A stretch of 54,757 nt of DNA from Mesorhizobium norvegicum (lineage in GTDB: Bacteria > Pseudomonadota > Alphaproteobacteria > Rhizobiales > Rhizobiaceae). The DNA lies in the NCBI RefSeq assembly GCF_004919685.1, contig NZ_SMYZ01000043.1, positions 1-54,757 of the forward strand. Reading direction: 5' to 3'. Numbering within the stretch: position 1 is the first letter of the stretch; the number at the start of each line of letters is the position of its first letter. Positions 1-7,937 of this stretch are shown here, in pieces. The notes beneath the pieces are model-generated. The model saw nothing but the letters and a program-made list of their open reading frames with translations, ran no database searches and was not told the DNA's origin. The position numbers were made by a program, and so were the translations under genes.

Positions 1-71
1 CGGGGAGGGTGGGGACTCGACCGGGTTTCTCCTGAAGCGGTCGCACTCATACGACGCGCTTGATCTCTGTT

Positions 72-680
72 TTAGCGGACGCTGGCGACCGCGTCGGAGC
101 GGCCGTCGTTGATCGTCACCCAAACGCCCGAATTCTGATCCGACTGGCGCTTGAGATAGGTGTAGTCGGTGTCCGTCCAGGACAGGACCTTGGTTTGCAG
201 ATTGTCGAGGATGAATTCTCCCAGGCTGGTGCGCACGGTCAGCACCGCGTGGCCGTCGCCATTCGGCTGGCGCGCGACCGTCATCAACAGATTGCCGGCG
301 GGTACGCCCGCATCCATCAATTCGCGGCGCTTTTCCAGCGCGTAATCCTCGCAGTCGCCATAGCCATTGTCGGGATAGGCCCAGTATTCCTCGACACCGT
401 AGTTTTCCATGTCGGTGCGCGGCTTGATGCGGGTGTTGACCGAATTGTTGATGTTGACGATCGTCGCCCACAGTTTACGGGTCAGTTCGACCGGCGCGCC
501 CTTCGGGGTCCTTTCGCTGCATTCGCCAGGAATGCGCTGGCAGAATTCATAATGGCCAACAGGCTGCGTGGTGCGTCCGCCGGTGTGCATATAGGCCGGT
601 CCCGCGGCATATGCTGATCCCCAAGCGGAAAGCTGCATCGCCATTGCCGCCAGCAACAGCTTGCCCCTCGTTTTCTTCAT
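72..680 (-). CDS. Exported transglutaminase-like cysteine protease (BTLCP family)
   Basis: A 202-aa protein of the bacterial transglutaminase-like cysteine proteinase family (DUF920), common in Hyphomicrobiales. Residues 1-25 form a signal peptide (MKK start, hydrophobic core, SAYA before the mature part), so it should act in the periplasm. The papain-like triad is visible: C110 in YGDCEDYA, H144 in DGHAVLTV and D159 in FILDN. The ATG at 680 was chosen because a GGGGAGA site lies just upstream and the protein then starts with a clean signal peptide. A longer frame to 737 has no support. In other bacteria this fold (LapG) cleaves surface adhesins. No adhesin gene is adjacent, so the substrate is unknown. 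Confidence 0.85.
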   Translation of the reverse strand: MKKTRGKLLLAAMAMQLSAWGSAYAAGPAYMHTGGRTTQPVGHYEFCQRIPGECSERTPKGAPVELTRKLWATIVNINNSVNTRIKPRTDMENYGVEEYWAYPDNGYGDCEDYALEKRRELMDAGVPAGNLLMTVARQPNGDGHAVLTVRTSLGEFILDNLQTKVLSWTDTDYTYLKRQSDQNSGVWVTINDGRSDAVASVR

Positions 681-687
681 TGTTGTA

Positions 688-708
688 GTCTCCCCGTTCG
701 AAGGAGAC
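688..708 (-). promoter_or_regulatory. Small hairpin covering the BTLCP ribosome-binding site
   Basis: In the leader of the BTLCP protease gene, GTCTCC can pair with GGAGAC across a 9-nt loop. One arm contains most of the GGGGAGA ribosome-binding site, so the hairpin could mask it. The stem is only 6 bp, so chance is a real alternative. Confidence 0.25.
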
Positions 709-901
709 ATTGCCACATGTGGATTTATTTGACGCAAAAGCGCGAAGTAGATTTTGAGTAAAACGCCAGTAGAATAAACATAAAATTTGAATCATTTGAG
801 TATTAAATCGTTTGGGCTTTTGAAGCCTCGACTCTCATGCATTGATGTCGCGCAGGCTTTGCCGGGTGTAGCCGGAGCACGCCGGCCATGGGCATGAAAA
901 C

Positions 902-927
902 AAAAAACCGGCCGCAAGGGCCGGTTT
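902..927 (-). terminator. Rho-independent terminator of the PilZ gene
   Basis: Read on the minus strand, a 9-bp stem AAACCGGCC/GGCCGGTTT with a 5-nt loop runs straight into a T-rich tail. It starts about 25 bases after the PilZ stop codon and so ends that transcript. Confidence 0.8.
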
Positions 928-950
928 CCTGGAGTTGCTGTCGAGCCTTG

Positions 951-1568
951 TCAGGCGCGCGGCGTGTTGAATTCGGAATCGAGCGTCTCGGGGCGCTGGA
1001 TGACGGCGAATTCGATGGCGACGCCGTCCTCGAAATGGCGCACGATCTGCCCGCGCATGGTGCCGAGCATGACCTGGATGCCGATCGCCGGCTTGACGTC
1101 GATCTCGATCGCGGCGCCGGAAAGCGAGAGGTCGATGATGCGGCACTGATATTGACGGCCGTCGGTGAGCTGCAGCACGCTGGTTGGATTGCGGGGCGCG
1201 ACGCGCTCATGGCGACGGTCTTCCGGCAGGTCGAGTTCATGCTTGTTGGCAAGCCAGGTCAATTGCGCGGCAAGCTTGTCCTTCTTGCGATCCGACGCGA
1301 TGACGGTCATCGCGAAACCGTCTTGCAAGGTGCGCGTGACGACACCTTCGATGCGGCCGATATGATCGATGTAAGCGATGATCTTTTCGCCGGGCATGCC
1401 GATGCGGTCGGTGCGAAACGCGACATTGCCCGGTGACATGTCGACGACCTGGCAGGGATGCTCGGTGCGGTCTTCCAGCATGAAGCGCCCGTAAATCTTG
1501 ACCCGGACGCGCTGAAAGTTACGCCTTTCAGCTTGGGACGGTGCGTAGTCGACCGCCGCTGACCTCAT
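951..1568 (-). CDS. Tandem PilZ-domain protein
   Basis: A 205-aa cytoplasmic protein with two PilZ-like modules. The first spans about residues 14-90 (RRNFQRVRV, then VVDMSPGNVAF). The second spans about 118-195 (RRHERVAPR, then IIDLSLSGAAIEI). PilZ domains bind cyclic di-GMP through an RxxxR motif plus D/NxSxxG. The second module carries both (RRHER and DLSLSG); the first has DMSPGN with Asn in place of Gly. The protein is probably a c-di-GMP receptor with one good and one degenerate site. It is monocistronic and followed by a strong terminator. No enzymatic domain is fused, so the output is not evident. The ATG at 1568 has only a weak ribosome-binding site. Confidence 0.8.
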   Translation of the reverse strand: MRSAAVDYAPSQAERRNFQRVRVKIYGRFMLEDRTEHPCQVVDMSPGNVAFRTDRIGMPGEKIIAYIDHIGRIEGVVTRTLQDGFAMTVIASDRKKDKLAAQLTWLANKHELDLPEDRRHERVAPRNPTSVLQLTDGRQYQCRIIDLSLSGAAIEIDVKPAIGIQVMLGTMRGQIVRHFEDGVAIEFAVIQRPETLDSEFNTPRA

Positions 1569-1750
1569 GACTGCCTACACCCCGTTTGGCATCCCACGCA
1601 TCGATGCGAGGAACTTCATCAGAGAAGTACAACAAAGCGGGTTAACAAAGGGGAAAAGCGGGCGCTTCAGGGCTTTCCTTTTTTGCATGTCGTTGTCCCA
1701 AAAACGCAGCGCACTTTCGGGCGACATGCATCAAGCCGTGAGATCGCGGA

Positions 1751-2383
1751 CTATTCCTCGCGCCCGCCGTCGAAGACGACGAGATGGCGGATGCGGCGGG
1801 CCCGGCCGAGCGCCGAGATCGTCTCGGGCGCCCCGAGTTCATCGGGAACGAGCGAGGGAACATCGATCGCCGGGCGGTTGTTCAGCAGCTCCTTCTCCGG
1901 ATCGATGACGCGGATCGAATCGATCAACGCGTCGGTGATCGGATCGGCGCCCAGCCAGAAGGGCTTCTCCACGGCGCTGATGACGCCCAGGCAGCGCGGA
2001 TTTTCGACCCCGCCGTCAAGCGGCAGGGCAAGCAGCTCGAATTTGTTGGAGCGTCCGTTGCGGCTGAAGCCCTCATAGCTGATGAGCACGACCGATTTCT
2101 GGTCGAAGACGCCATGGATCAGCCGCGAGACGAGCCGCTGATCCTTCTCGCGCCACAGCGACGGAAAGGAGAACCCCTTGAGCTCGCGGCCATAGCAGGC
2201 GCAAAGCCTTGTGCCGGCGAGCCGGAATACGGCTTGCCCGCGCGTGTCCCGTTCCAGGATAAAGGTGTCGGCCAGCAGCGACTTGATGTCCGCCGGCTCG
2301 ACCTCCGAACGCTTCGGGGCAGGGCGTCCGTCACGCAGGCGGTTCCAATATTGGAACAGCGTGATCGATCCGTTCTGGTTCAT
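1751..2383 (-). CDS. PAS_5-type sensory protein
   Basis: A 210-aa protein of the alphaproteobacterial PAS_5 family. The opening (ITLFQYWNRLRDGRPAP, then SEVEPADIKSLLADTFIL) is typical of this family of small stand-alone PAS proteins. The PAS-like fold should cover about residues 30-150, and no kinase, GGDEF or DNA-binding domain follows. The ATG at 2383 has a GGAG site 9 bases upstream. An in-frame ATG at 2422 lacks one. The ligand and partner cannot be told from sequence. It lies alone, convergent with nothing and separated from the PilZ gene by about 180 bases. Confidence 0.75.
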   Translation of the reverse strand: MNQNGSITLFQYWNRLRDGRPAPKRSEVEPADIKSLLADTFILERDTRGQAVFRLAGTRLCACYGRELKGFSFPSLWREKDQRLVSRLIHGVFDQKSVVLISYEGFSRNGRSNKFELLALPLDGGVENPRCLGVISAVEKPFWLGADPITDALIDSIRVIDPEKELLNNRPAIDVPSLVPDELGAPETISALGRARRIRHLVVFDGGREE

Positions 2384-2422
2384 GCTATGCTGCTCCGCGC
2401 AATCTGTCGTCTGATGTCCCAT

Positions 2423-2684
2423 CGGTGAACAGAAGGGCGCCCTCCGATGACTTACATGCGTTGCGGAGCAGGAAGCGTGCCAGCGTCGTTAACACTTGTT
2501 CACGGGTCGGGGCCGTTAAGGTTAACAAGTGGTTTACATTGCATCGAAGCGAGCCCCGTGGCACATAAAAACCACTCCAGAAGCGGTCGTTTCGCGACGA
2601 TCGGCAGCACTTCAGTCAAGAGTTTTAGGGGAGCAGGGGGCTCGACCAGCCGTTCAAGGGAAACCTTGAACGGCTTCTTTTTTG
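2423..2684 (+). ncRNA. Candidate small RNA or leader RNA ending in an orphan terminator
   Basis: This 389-base gap between the PAS gene and the rhomboid gene has no convincing plus-strand reading frame, yet it ends in a strong plus-strand terminator (2648-2683). Within it, ACTTGTT and AACAAGT form an inverted repeat around 2493-2530. A terminator with no upstream gene suggests a free small RNA, or a leader of the rhomboid gene that ends early. The 5' end is not determined, and I do not recognise the family. Confidence 0.4.
2648..2683 (+). terminator. Strong orphan rho-independent terminator
   Basis: A perfect 12-bp stem AGCCGTTCAAGG/CCTTGAACGGCT closes a GAAA tetraloop and is followed by TCTTTTTT. 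Orientation is clearly plus, because the T run occurs only on that side. No protein gene on the plus strand ends upstream of it. Confidence 0.85.
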
Positions 2685-2772
2685 ATTCGCGCCCAGCGAT
2701 TCGCGGTTTGCTGTTCGGTCCGCGGTGATCTAGATGCTCGAACCCCGAATCCCGCAGTGAGTGCAATTTCAA

Positions 2773-3531
2773 ATGAGTGAACCGGTAACTCCCTCGGAAC
2801 TCGACCCGATCGAGGACGCGCCGCCACGGCGGCGCGAGCCGGTGTTCAACCTGCCGCCCGTCGTGCTGGCGGTGATCGGCATCTGCACGGCTGTCTATCT
2901 GTTGCAGCAATATGTGTTGACCGAATCCCAACAGATGACATTGCTGTATGACGGGGCCTTCATCCCTGTTCTCTACACCGGGCAATACGGCTTCGACTGG
3001 TTCCTGTTTTCCCGCCCCTTCACCTATGCCTTCATGCATGGCGGCTTTGCCCATATCGCCATCAACATGGTGTGGCTCGCCGCGTTCGGTTCACCATTGG
3101 CAAATCGTCTGGGCACGCTCTGGTTCGCGCTGTTCTTTGCCGCGACCGGGCTGGCTTCGGTCGCGCTTTTCTGGGCGATGCATCCTTACGGAGAGGCGCC
3201 GCTGGTCGGCGCTTCCGGCGCGATATCAGGCATGATGGGGGCTGCAGCGCGTTTTGGTTTTCGCACCGACCGCTCGGCCGGCAAGGCTGCCTTCGCCGGC
3301 CCTGTGCTGCCGATCGCATTCGTATTGCGCTTGCGCGGCGTCGTGATCTTCCTTGCGGTGTGGATGATCATCAACCTCGCCACCGGCCTTCTCGGCTTTG
3401 CCCCGGGGGTAGACGGCCAGATCGCCTGGGAAGCCCATATTGGCGGCTTCATCGCCGGCTTCTTCGGCCTGCGCTGGTTCGACAGAAGATGGCAGGCGCC
3501 CGAATGGGAGACCGACGACCACCGCACTTGA
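2773..3531 (+). CDS. Rhomboid family intramembrane serine protease
   Basis: A 252-aa inner-membrane protein with six or so hydrophobic segments. The rhomboid catalytic pair is present: Ser148 in VGASGAISG and His222 in EAHIGGFIAG. The conserved loop histidine and helix-2 region HGGFAHIAINM lies near residues 89-99. These proteases cut transmembrane helices of substrate proteins. The ATG at 2773 was preferred; an in-frame GTG at 2761 is also possible and neither has a strong ribosome-binding site. The gene follows an orphan terminator, so its own promoter must lie between 2685 and 2772 unless read-through supplies it. Confidence 0.9.
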   Translation: MSEPVTPSELDPIEDAPPRRREPVFNLPPVVLAVIGICTAVYLLQQYVLTESQQMTLLYDGAFIPVLYTGQYGFDWFLFSRPFTYAFMHGGFAHIAINMVWLAAFGSPLANRLGTLWFALFFAATGLASVALFWAMHPYGEAPLVGASGAISGMMGAAARFGFRTDRSAGKAAFAGPVLPIAFVLRLRGVVIFLAVWMIINLATGLLGFAPGVDGQIAWEAHIGGFIAGFFGLRWFDRRWQAPEWETDDHRT

Positions 3532-3618
3532 AATGCAACCGATCACGGCGCACGATGTTCACTCTTATGTGAAGGCCGGTCAGGGCAGGAACCGGCAGGC
3601 AAAGCAGAGGAGGACGCC

Positions 3619-4050
3619 ATGACGGTTAAGGCAATTCTCGAGAAAAAAGGCCATGACGTGTTCACGCTCGGGCCGAACGAAAAGTTGAGCGAAGCCATCC
3701 GCATCCTGGCAGAACACAAGATCGGTGCGCTGGTCATCACCAATGGCGATCACAAGATCGTCGGCATCCTTTCGGAGCGCGACATCGTGCGGGTTGTCGC
3801 CCGCGAAGGCGGAGCCGCGCTCGATATCGCCGTGCGTTCGGCGATGACGCCGAAGGTGAAGATCTGCAACGAAAACCATACCGTCAACGAGGTGATGGAG
3901 ATCATGACCCGAGGCCGCTTCCGCCATCTGCCGGTGGAAAAGGACGGCATGCTCGATGGCATCGTGTCCATCGGCGACGTGGTCAAGCGCCGCATCGAGG
4001 ATGTCGAACGCGAGGCCGACGAGATCAGGGCCTATATCGCCACCGCCTGA
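3619..4050 (+). CDS. Two-CBS-domain protein
   Basis: A 143-aa cytoplasmic protein made almost wholly of a CBS pair (Bateman module). The first repeat covers about residues 9-68 (HKIGALVITNGDHKIVGILSE) and the second about 76-135 (RFRHLPVEKDGMLDGIVSIGD). CBS pairs bind adenosine nucleotides such as AMP, ATP or SAM. With no catalytic domain attached, it probably acts on a partner protein or as a nucleotide sensor. A GAGGA site lies ahead of the ATG at 3619. This stand-alone form is common in alphaproteobacteria. Confidence 0.9.
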   Translation: MTVKAILEKKGHDVFTLGPNEKLSEAIRILAEHKIGALVITNGDHKIVGILSERDIVRVVAREGGAALDIAVRSAMTPKVKICNENHTVNEVMEIMTRGRFRHLPVEKDGMLDGIVSIGDVVKRRIEDVEREADEIRAYIATA

Positions 4051-4098
4051 GCGGTGAAGGAAACCGCCGGCCGGAGGACCGACCGGCGGAGCCGTGGT

Positions 4099-4356
4099 CT
4101 ACCTGTTGTCGAGTTCGGAGCGGACGAGTTCGAGCCCACGCCGGGTGATGCGGTAAGGTCCGCCACCCGACGATGAAACCGCCTTCTTGCGTTTCAGCTT
4201 TCGAAACAGGTCGAGATCGACGCCGGGATAGTGCCAGCCGTCGCGGGTCAGGCATTTGACGGAGGCGATCCGCTTTTTCTCGTTCTTTTCGATTTCAATG
4301 CGTCCGCCCTGCGCGAGCAGGTGCAGGATGCGCTGTTCTATGCGCGAAATATCCAT
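4099..4356 (-). CDS. YjhX-family (UPF0386) small protein, putative toxin
   Basis: An 85-aa protein matching the UPF0386/YjhX family over its full length. Shared features are the N-terminal MDISRIEQRILHLLAQGG, a central VKCLTRDGW, and the C-terminal PYRITRRGLELVRSELDNR. The fold is expected to be a winged helix. E. coli YjhX has been proposed as the toxin of a pair with the GNAT protein YjhQ. No GNAT gene is adjacent here; the nearest lies 1.8 kb away, downstream of gatB on the other strand. Its role as a toxin in this organism is therefore doubtful. Confidence 0.8.
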   Translation of the reverse strand: MDISRIEQRILHLLAQGGRIEIEKNEKKRIASVKCLTRDGWHYPGVDLDLFRKLKRKKAVSSSGGGPYRITRRGLELVRSELDNR

Positions 4357-4389
4357 ATGAGAGTTTCCGGGAAAACAGAAAATGCCGCC

Positions 4390-4407
4390 GCCGCGAAGCT
4401 TCGCGGC
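4390..4407. repeat. 18-bp perfect palindrome in the yjhX-gatB gap
   Basis: GCCGCGAAG is followed directly by its reverse complement. It lies between two divergent genes and is flanked by GGAAAACAGAAA and TTTTCTGCCC, which extend the symmetry imperfectly. It could be a regulator site or part of a hairpin. No T run follows on either strand. Confidence 0.4.
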
Positions 4408-4592
4408 ACGGGGTTTCAGGTTTTCTGCCCTGCCTCCTGGGAGGTCAGGGCCTTACCGGGACTGAGCGTAAGTGGACATCCACTCTCCATTGGAATGGGC
4501 ATCCTATAGGCGAAAGCGGCTGAAAAGGCCAGTCCGTGGCTTTGCGCTTGTCTCTTTTGGCTGTTTGCACTAGCCAATGACTTTCATTTTAG

Positions 4593-4627
4593 ACGTGAAA
4601 GTCACGTTCAAACGTGAGTTCACTCAC
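4593..4627 (+). promoter_or_regulatory. Pair of palindromes upstream of gatB
   Basis: Two dyads lie just before the gatB start: ACGTGA-AAG-TCACGT (4593-4607) and GTGAGT-TC-ACTCAC (4614-4627). Both share a GTGA/TCAC core on nearly the same helical face (about 20 bp apart), which would suit a dimeric regulator. They also could form adjacent RNA hairpins. The binding protein is unknown. Confidence 0.35.
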
Positions 4628-4645
4628 CGCAAATCGCAGGCCGCC

Positions 4646-6145
4646 ATGACACTCATCGACACCCGCACCCCCGACGCGAAACGCCTGGTCCCCGGCGCCA
4701 CCGGCGACTGGGAGATCATCATCGGCCTCGAGGTCCATGCGCAGGTCACTTCGGAAGCAAAGCTGTTTTCGGGCGCCTCGACCGCCTTCGGTGCCGCGCC
4801 CAACGCCAATGTCAGCCTGGTCGACGCGGCCATGCCGGGCATGCTGCCGGTCATCAACGAGGAATGCGTCAAGCAGGCGATCCGCACCGGCCTTGGGCTG
4901 AAGGCGCAGATCAACCACAAGTCGGTCTTCGACCGGAAAAACTACTTTTATCCCGACCTGCCGCAGGGCTACCAGATCTCGCAGTTCAAGCAGCCGATCG
5001 TCGGCGAGGGCACTGTGATCGTTTCCGTTGGCCCCGATCGCCAGGGCGAATTCGAGGACATCGAGGTCGGCATCGAACGGCTGCATCTGGAGCAGGATGC
5101 CGGCAAGTCGATGCACGACCAGCATCCGACCATGTCCTATGTCGATCTCAACCGCTCCGGCGTGGCGCTGATGGAGATCGTCTCCAAGCCCGATATGCGC
5201 TCGGCCGACGAAGCCAAGGCCTATGTCACCAAGCTGCGCACCATCGTGCGTTATCTCGGCACTTGCGACGGCAACATGGACGAAGGTTCGATGCGCGCCG
5301 ACGTCAACGTCTCGGTGCGCAAGCCGGGTGGCGAGTTCGGCACGCGCTGCGAGATCAAGAACGTCAATTCGATCCGCTTCATCGGCCAGGCCATCGACTA
5401 CGAGGCGCGCCGGCAGATCGCTATTCTCGAGGATGGCGGCAAGATCGACCAGGAAACGCGGCTGTTCGACGCCGTCAAGGGCGAGACGCGTTCGATGCGC
5501 TCCAAGGAAGAGGCGCACGACTACCGCTATTTCCCCGATCCGGATCTTCTGCCGCTGGAGTTCGACCAGGCCTATGTCGATGCGCTGGCCAAGGAATTGC
5601 CGGAACTGCCCGACGACAAGAAGGCGCGGCTGATCGCGTCGCTCGGCCTGTCGACCTATGACGCCTCGATCTTGGTGTCGGAAAAGCCGATCGCCGACTA
5701 TTTCGAGAAGGTGGCCGCCGGCCGCGACGGCAAGCTTGCCGCCAACTGGGTCATCAACGATCTGCTCGGGCAATTGAACAAGGCCGGCAAGGATATTGAA
5801 AACGCTCCGGTTTCGCCCGACCAGCTCGGCGCGGTCATCGATCTGATCAGGGATGGCACCATCTCCGGCAAGATCGCCAAGGACCTGTTCGAGATCGTCT
5901 GGAACGAGGGCGGCGATCCGCGCCAGTTGGTCGAAAACCGTGGCATGAAGCAGGTCACCGACACCGGTGCTATCGAGAAGGCCGTCGACGAGGTGATCGC
6001 AGCCAACCCGGACAAGGTCGAACAGGCACGCGCCAAGCCGAGTATGGCCGGCTGGTTCGTCGGCCAGGTGATGAAGGCGACCGGCGGCAAGGCCAACCCG
6101 CAAGCGGTCAACGACCTCGTCAAGGCCAAGCTGGGCATCGAGTAG
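4646..6145 (+). CDS. gatB: Aspartyl/glutamyl-tRNA(Asn/Gln) amidotransferase subunit B
   Basis: A 499-aa subunit of the GatCAB complex, which converts Glu-tRNA(Gln) and Asp-tRNA(Asn) to the amidated forms using ammonia passed from GatA. The N-terminal kinase-like core shows WEIIIGLEVHAQ, KLFSGAS, YFYPDLPQGYQISQ and DLNRSGVALMEIVSKPD. The C-terminal YqeY-like tail (about residues 350-499) contains AANWVINDLLG and the usual end NPQAVNDLVKAKL. The ATG at 4646 gives the family N terminus (TLIDTRTPD); an upstream in-frame ATG at 4577 adds 23 unconserved residues. gatA and gatC are not adjacent. The next gene starts 4 bases after its stop. Confidence 0.97.
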   Translation: MTLIDTRTPDAKRLVPGATGDWEIIIGLEVHAQVTSEAKLFSGASTAFGAAPNANVSLVDAAMPGMLPVINEECVKQAIRTGLGLKAQINHKSVFDRKNYFYPDLPQGYQISQFKQPIVGEGTVIVSVGPDRQGEFEDIEVGIERLHLEQDAGKSMHDQHPTMSYVDLNRSGVALMEIVSKPDMRSADEAKAYVTKLRTIVRYLGTCDGNMDEGSMRADVNVSVRKPGGEFGTRCEIKNVNSIRFIGQAIDYEARRQIAILEDGGKIDQETRLFDAVKGETRSMRSKEEAHDYRYFPDPDLLPLEFDQAYVDALAKELPELPDDKKARLIASLGLSTYDASILVSEKPIADYFEKVAAGRDGKLAANWVINDLLGQLNKAGKDIENAPVSPDQLGAVIDLIRDGTISGKIAKDLFEIVWNEGGDPRQLVENRGMKQVTDTGAIEKAVDEVIAANPDKVEQARAKPSMAGWFVGQVMKATGGKANPQAVNDLVKAKLGIE

Positions 6146-6149
6146 GGCC

Positions 6150-6638
6150 GTGTTCGTCCGCACCGCCGGAGAGCGCGACCTTGCCGCTGTGCGCACGCTG
6201 CTGGTCGAAACCTGGCATGCGACCTATGACGCCATTTATGGGGCTGCCAAAGTCACCGAGATCACCGATGAATGGCACTCGATCGCCTCGCTTCGCTCGC
6301 GGCTGACACGGCCGAACTCGGAATTCCTGGTGGCCGATGATGGCAAGCGCATCGGCGGCATGGCTTTCGCCGCCGCCACCGCGGATGCGAAAATCATCCT
6401 GTTGAACCAGCTCTACGTCCATCCGGACTGCCAAAGGCGAGGGATCGGGCAAGCGCTGCTCGACGAGGTCGAAGCCAGTTTCCCGGAAGCGCGAACGCTG
6501 CGCGTCGAGGTCGAGGAGGCCAATGGCGCCGCCATTGCTTTCTACCGATCGAAGGGGTTTTTGCCCGTCAGCGCTGCCGCAGATCCCCATGGGACCTCAA
6601 GGCCGACGATGCTGAGTTTCGAGAAGCCGCTCGGATAG
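6150..6638 (+). CDS. GNAT family N-acetyltransferase
   Basis: A 162-aa acetyltransferase with the GNAT fold. The acetyl-CoA pyrophosphate loop is CQRRGIGQALLDEV (about residues 95-108), preceded by beta-4 LNQLYVHPD and followed by NGAAIAFYRSKGF near the C terminus. It begins with GTG 4 bases after the gatB stop, so it is probably translated from the gatB transcript. The substrate is unknown; the fit is to the RimI/small-molecule acetyltransferase class and not to a specific resistance enzyme. Confidence 0.88.
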   Translation: MFVRTAGERDLAAVRTLLVETWHATYDAIYGAAKVTEITDEWHSIASLRSRLTRPNSEFLVADDGKRIGGMAFAAATADAKIILLNQLYVHPDCQRRGIGQALLDEVEASFPEARTLRVEVEEANGAAIAFYRSKGFLPVSAAADPHGTSRPTMLSFEKPLG

Positions 6639-6754
6639 ACAGCCCGGCCGGCAATTGTCTCGCGTTTTTGATTTGACCGCTCCCTGCCGTCGTATCAACG
6701 CTGCCTGAGCCCGCGTCCGCATCCAAGGGACGCGACGGCGCGAGAGGGATGTTC

Positions 6755-7453
6755 ATGCCAAGCTTACCCGAACTGATGCCGACGCAGGTGTCGGACGAAA
6801 CCTTTGGCGGCGTCACCTATCATATGGCGGGCGAATTGGTGCCGGTGCTTTCGGTCGATGTGACGCGGATGCCGGTCTATTTCGAGCACCACATCCTTTT
6901 GTGGAAGAATTCCACCATCACCATCGGCTTGAAATCGCTGAAGGGTGCGCTGAAGCGCATGATGGCCGGCATGCAGATCTTCGTCACCGAAGCGTCGGGG
7001 GCGGGTATCATTGCCTTCAGCCGCGATGGGCCGGGCCACATCGTGCCGATCCATCTCAGGCGTGGCGAGGAGATCCAGGTGCGCGAGCACCAGTTTCTCG
7101 CCGCCACCGGCAATGTCGACTACACGTTCGAGCGCGTGCGCGGCCTGGCGACGATGCTGTTCGGCCAGAGCGGCTTCTTCATCGACCGTTTTCGCGGCGA
7201 TTCAGGCGACGGCATCGTCTGGCTGCACGGCTATGGAAACGTCTTCGAAAAGACGCTCGCCGCCGGTGAAACCATCGACATCGAACCGGGCGGCTGGCTG
7301 TTCAAGGATGTCTCGGTCAGGATGGAAACCAAGGTCGACCGGCTGTCGAGCGGCTTCTTCGGCGCCAACATGAATTTCATCGTCAACCGGTTCACCGGGC
7401 CGGGTCGGGTCGGCATCCAGTCGATGTATCTGCATATGCCGACCGAGGAATAG
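6755..7453 (+). CDS. AIM24 family protein
   Basis: A 232-aa protein of the AIM24/TIGR00266 family, a beta-rich fold also found in a mitochondrial cristae protein. Characteristic stretches are the N-terminal hairpin GGVTYHMAGE, the glycine-bounded AGGxx-like turns, HGYGNVFEKTLAAGE and the late WLFKDVSVRM and FTGPGRVGIQSMY. The molecular function of the family is unknown. The ATG at 6755 is 8 bases after a GAGAGGG site; an in-frame ATG at 6749 is too close to that site. It is flanked by short spacers and appears to be its own unit. Confidence 0.85.
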   Translation: MPSLPELMPTQVSDETFGGVTYHMAGELVPVLSVDVTRMPVYFEHHILLWKNSTITIGLKSLKGALKRMMAGMQIFVTEASGAGIIAFSRDGPGHIVPIHLRRGEEIQVREHQFLAATGNVDYTFERVRGLATMLFGQSGFFIDRFRGDSGDGIVWLHGYGNVFEKTLAAGETIDIEPGGWLFKDVSVRMETKVDRLSSGFFGANMNFIVNRFTGPGRVGIQSMYLHMPTEE

Positions 7454-7555
7454 TTCGACGAAGGCCACTGGCGGGCAGCACCGCATGGCGGCAGCGATCC
7501 GGCCATGCGTCATTCCGGCGTTTGCTGTGCCGGCTCACGACGGATATGCAAGAGT

Positions 7556-7900
7556 ATGACCAAACTGTCCCGCACCGCAGCGCTGGCGCTGTTCGCCATC
7601 ATCATTTTCGCGACCTTGTCGCCGATCCAGATGCGGCCGCACATCGCCGAAGCGAATGTTGAGCGTGCCTTGGCTTATGTCCTGTTGGGCTTCGCCCTGG
7701 CGCTCGGCTTCCCCAACCGACTGTATCAAGTCGTGATTTTTGTGGCTGTGACCGCCGGCATGCTGGAACTGCTTCAGATCATTGATCCCGGTCGACACGC
7801 ACGCCTCATCGATGCACTTGTGAAAGCCTTTGCCGGGGTGGTCGGGATCGTCGCGGGACACCTGATCGTCAGGGCCGGCGGACAAAAGAGCGAGAGCTAG
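7556..7900 (+). CDS. VanZ-like small membrane protein
   Basis: A 114-aa integral membrane protein with three or four hydrophobic helices, resembling VanZ-like proteins. Recognisable features are the start (MTKLSRTAALALFAIIIF), the following LSPIQMRPH, a central YVLLGFALALGFP, and the acidic-polar ELLQIIDPGRHARLIDALVKAFAG that is typical of the family. VanZ proteins are linked to low-level teicoplanin resistance in Gram-positives, but in proteobacteria the role is unknown. An AAGAG site precedes the ATG at 7556. Confidence 0.78.
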   Translation: MTKLSRTAALALFAIIIFATLSPIQMRPHIAEANVERALAYVLLGFALALGFPNRLYQVVIFVAVTAGMLELLQIIDPGRHARLIDALVKAFAGVVGIVAGHLIVRAGGQKSES

Positions 7901-7937
7901 GCGCGGCAGCAATCCGCCGCGATATCGAGCCTCCGCG

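Noticed and set aside
1..71. End of a neighbouring gene at the left edge
   Set aside because: The first 71 bases show no frame that continues a recognisable protein and no RNA structure.
2447..2728. 93-codon plus-strand frame before the rhomboid gene
   Set aside because: It passes through the strong terminator and has no ribosome-binding site or conserved pattern.
4589..6196. Long minus-strand open frame opposite gatB
   Set aside because: A shadow of gatB caused by high GC; its translation shows no domain, and gatB on the plus strand is unmistakable.
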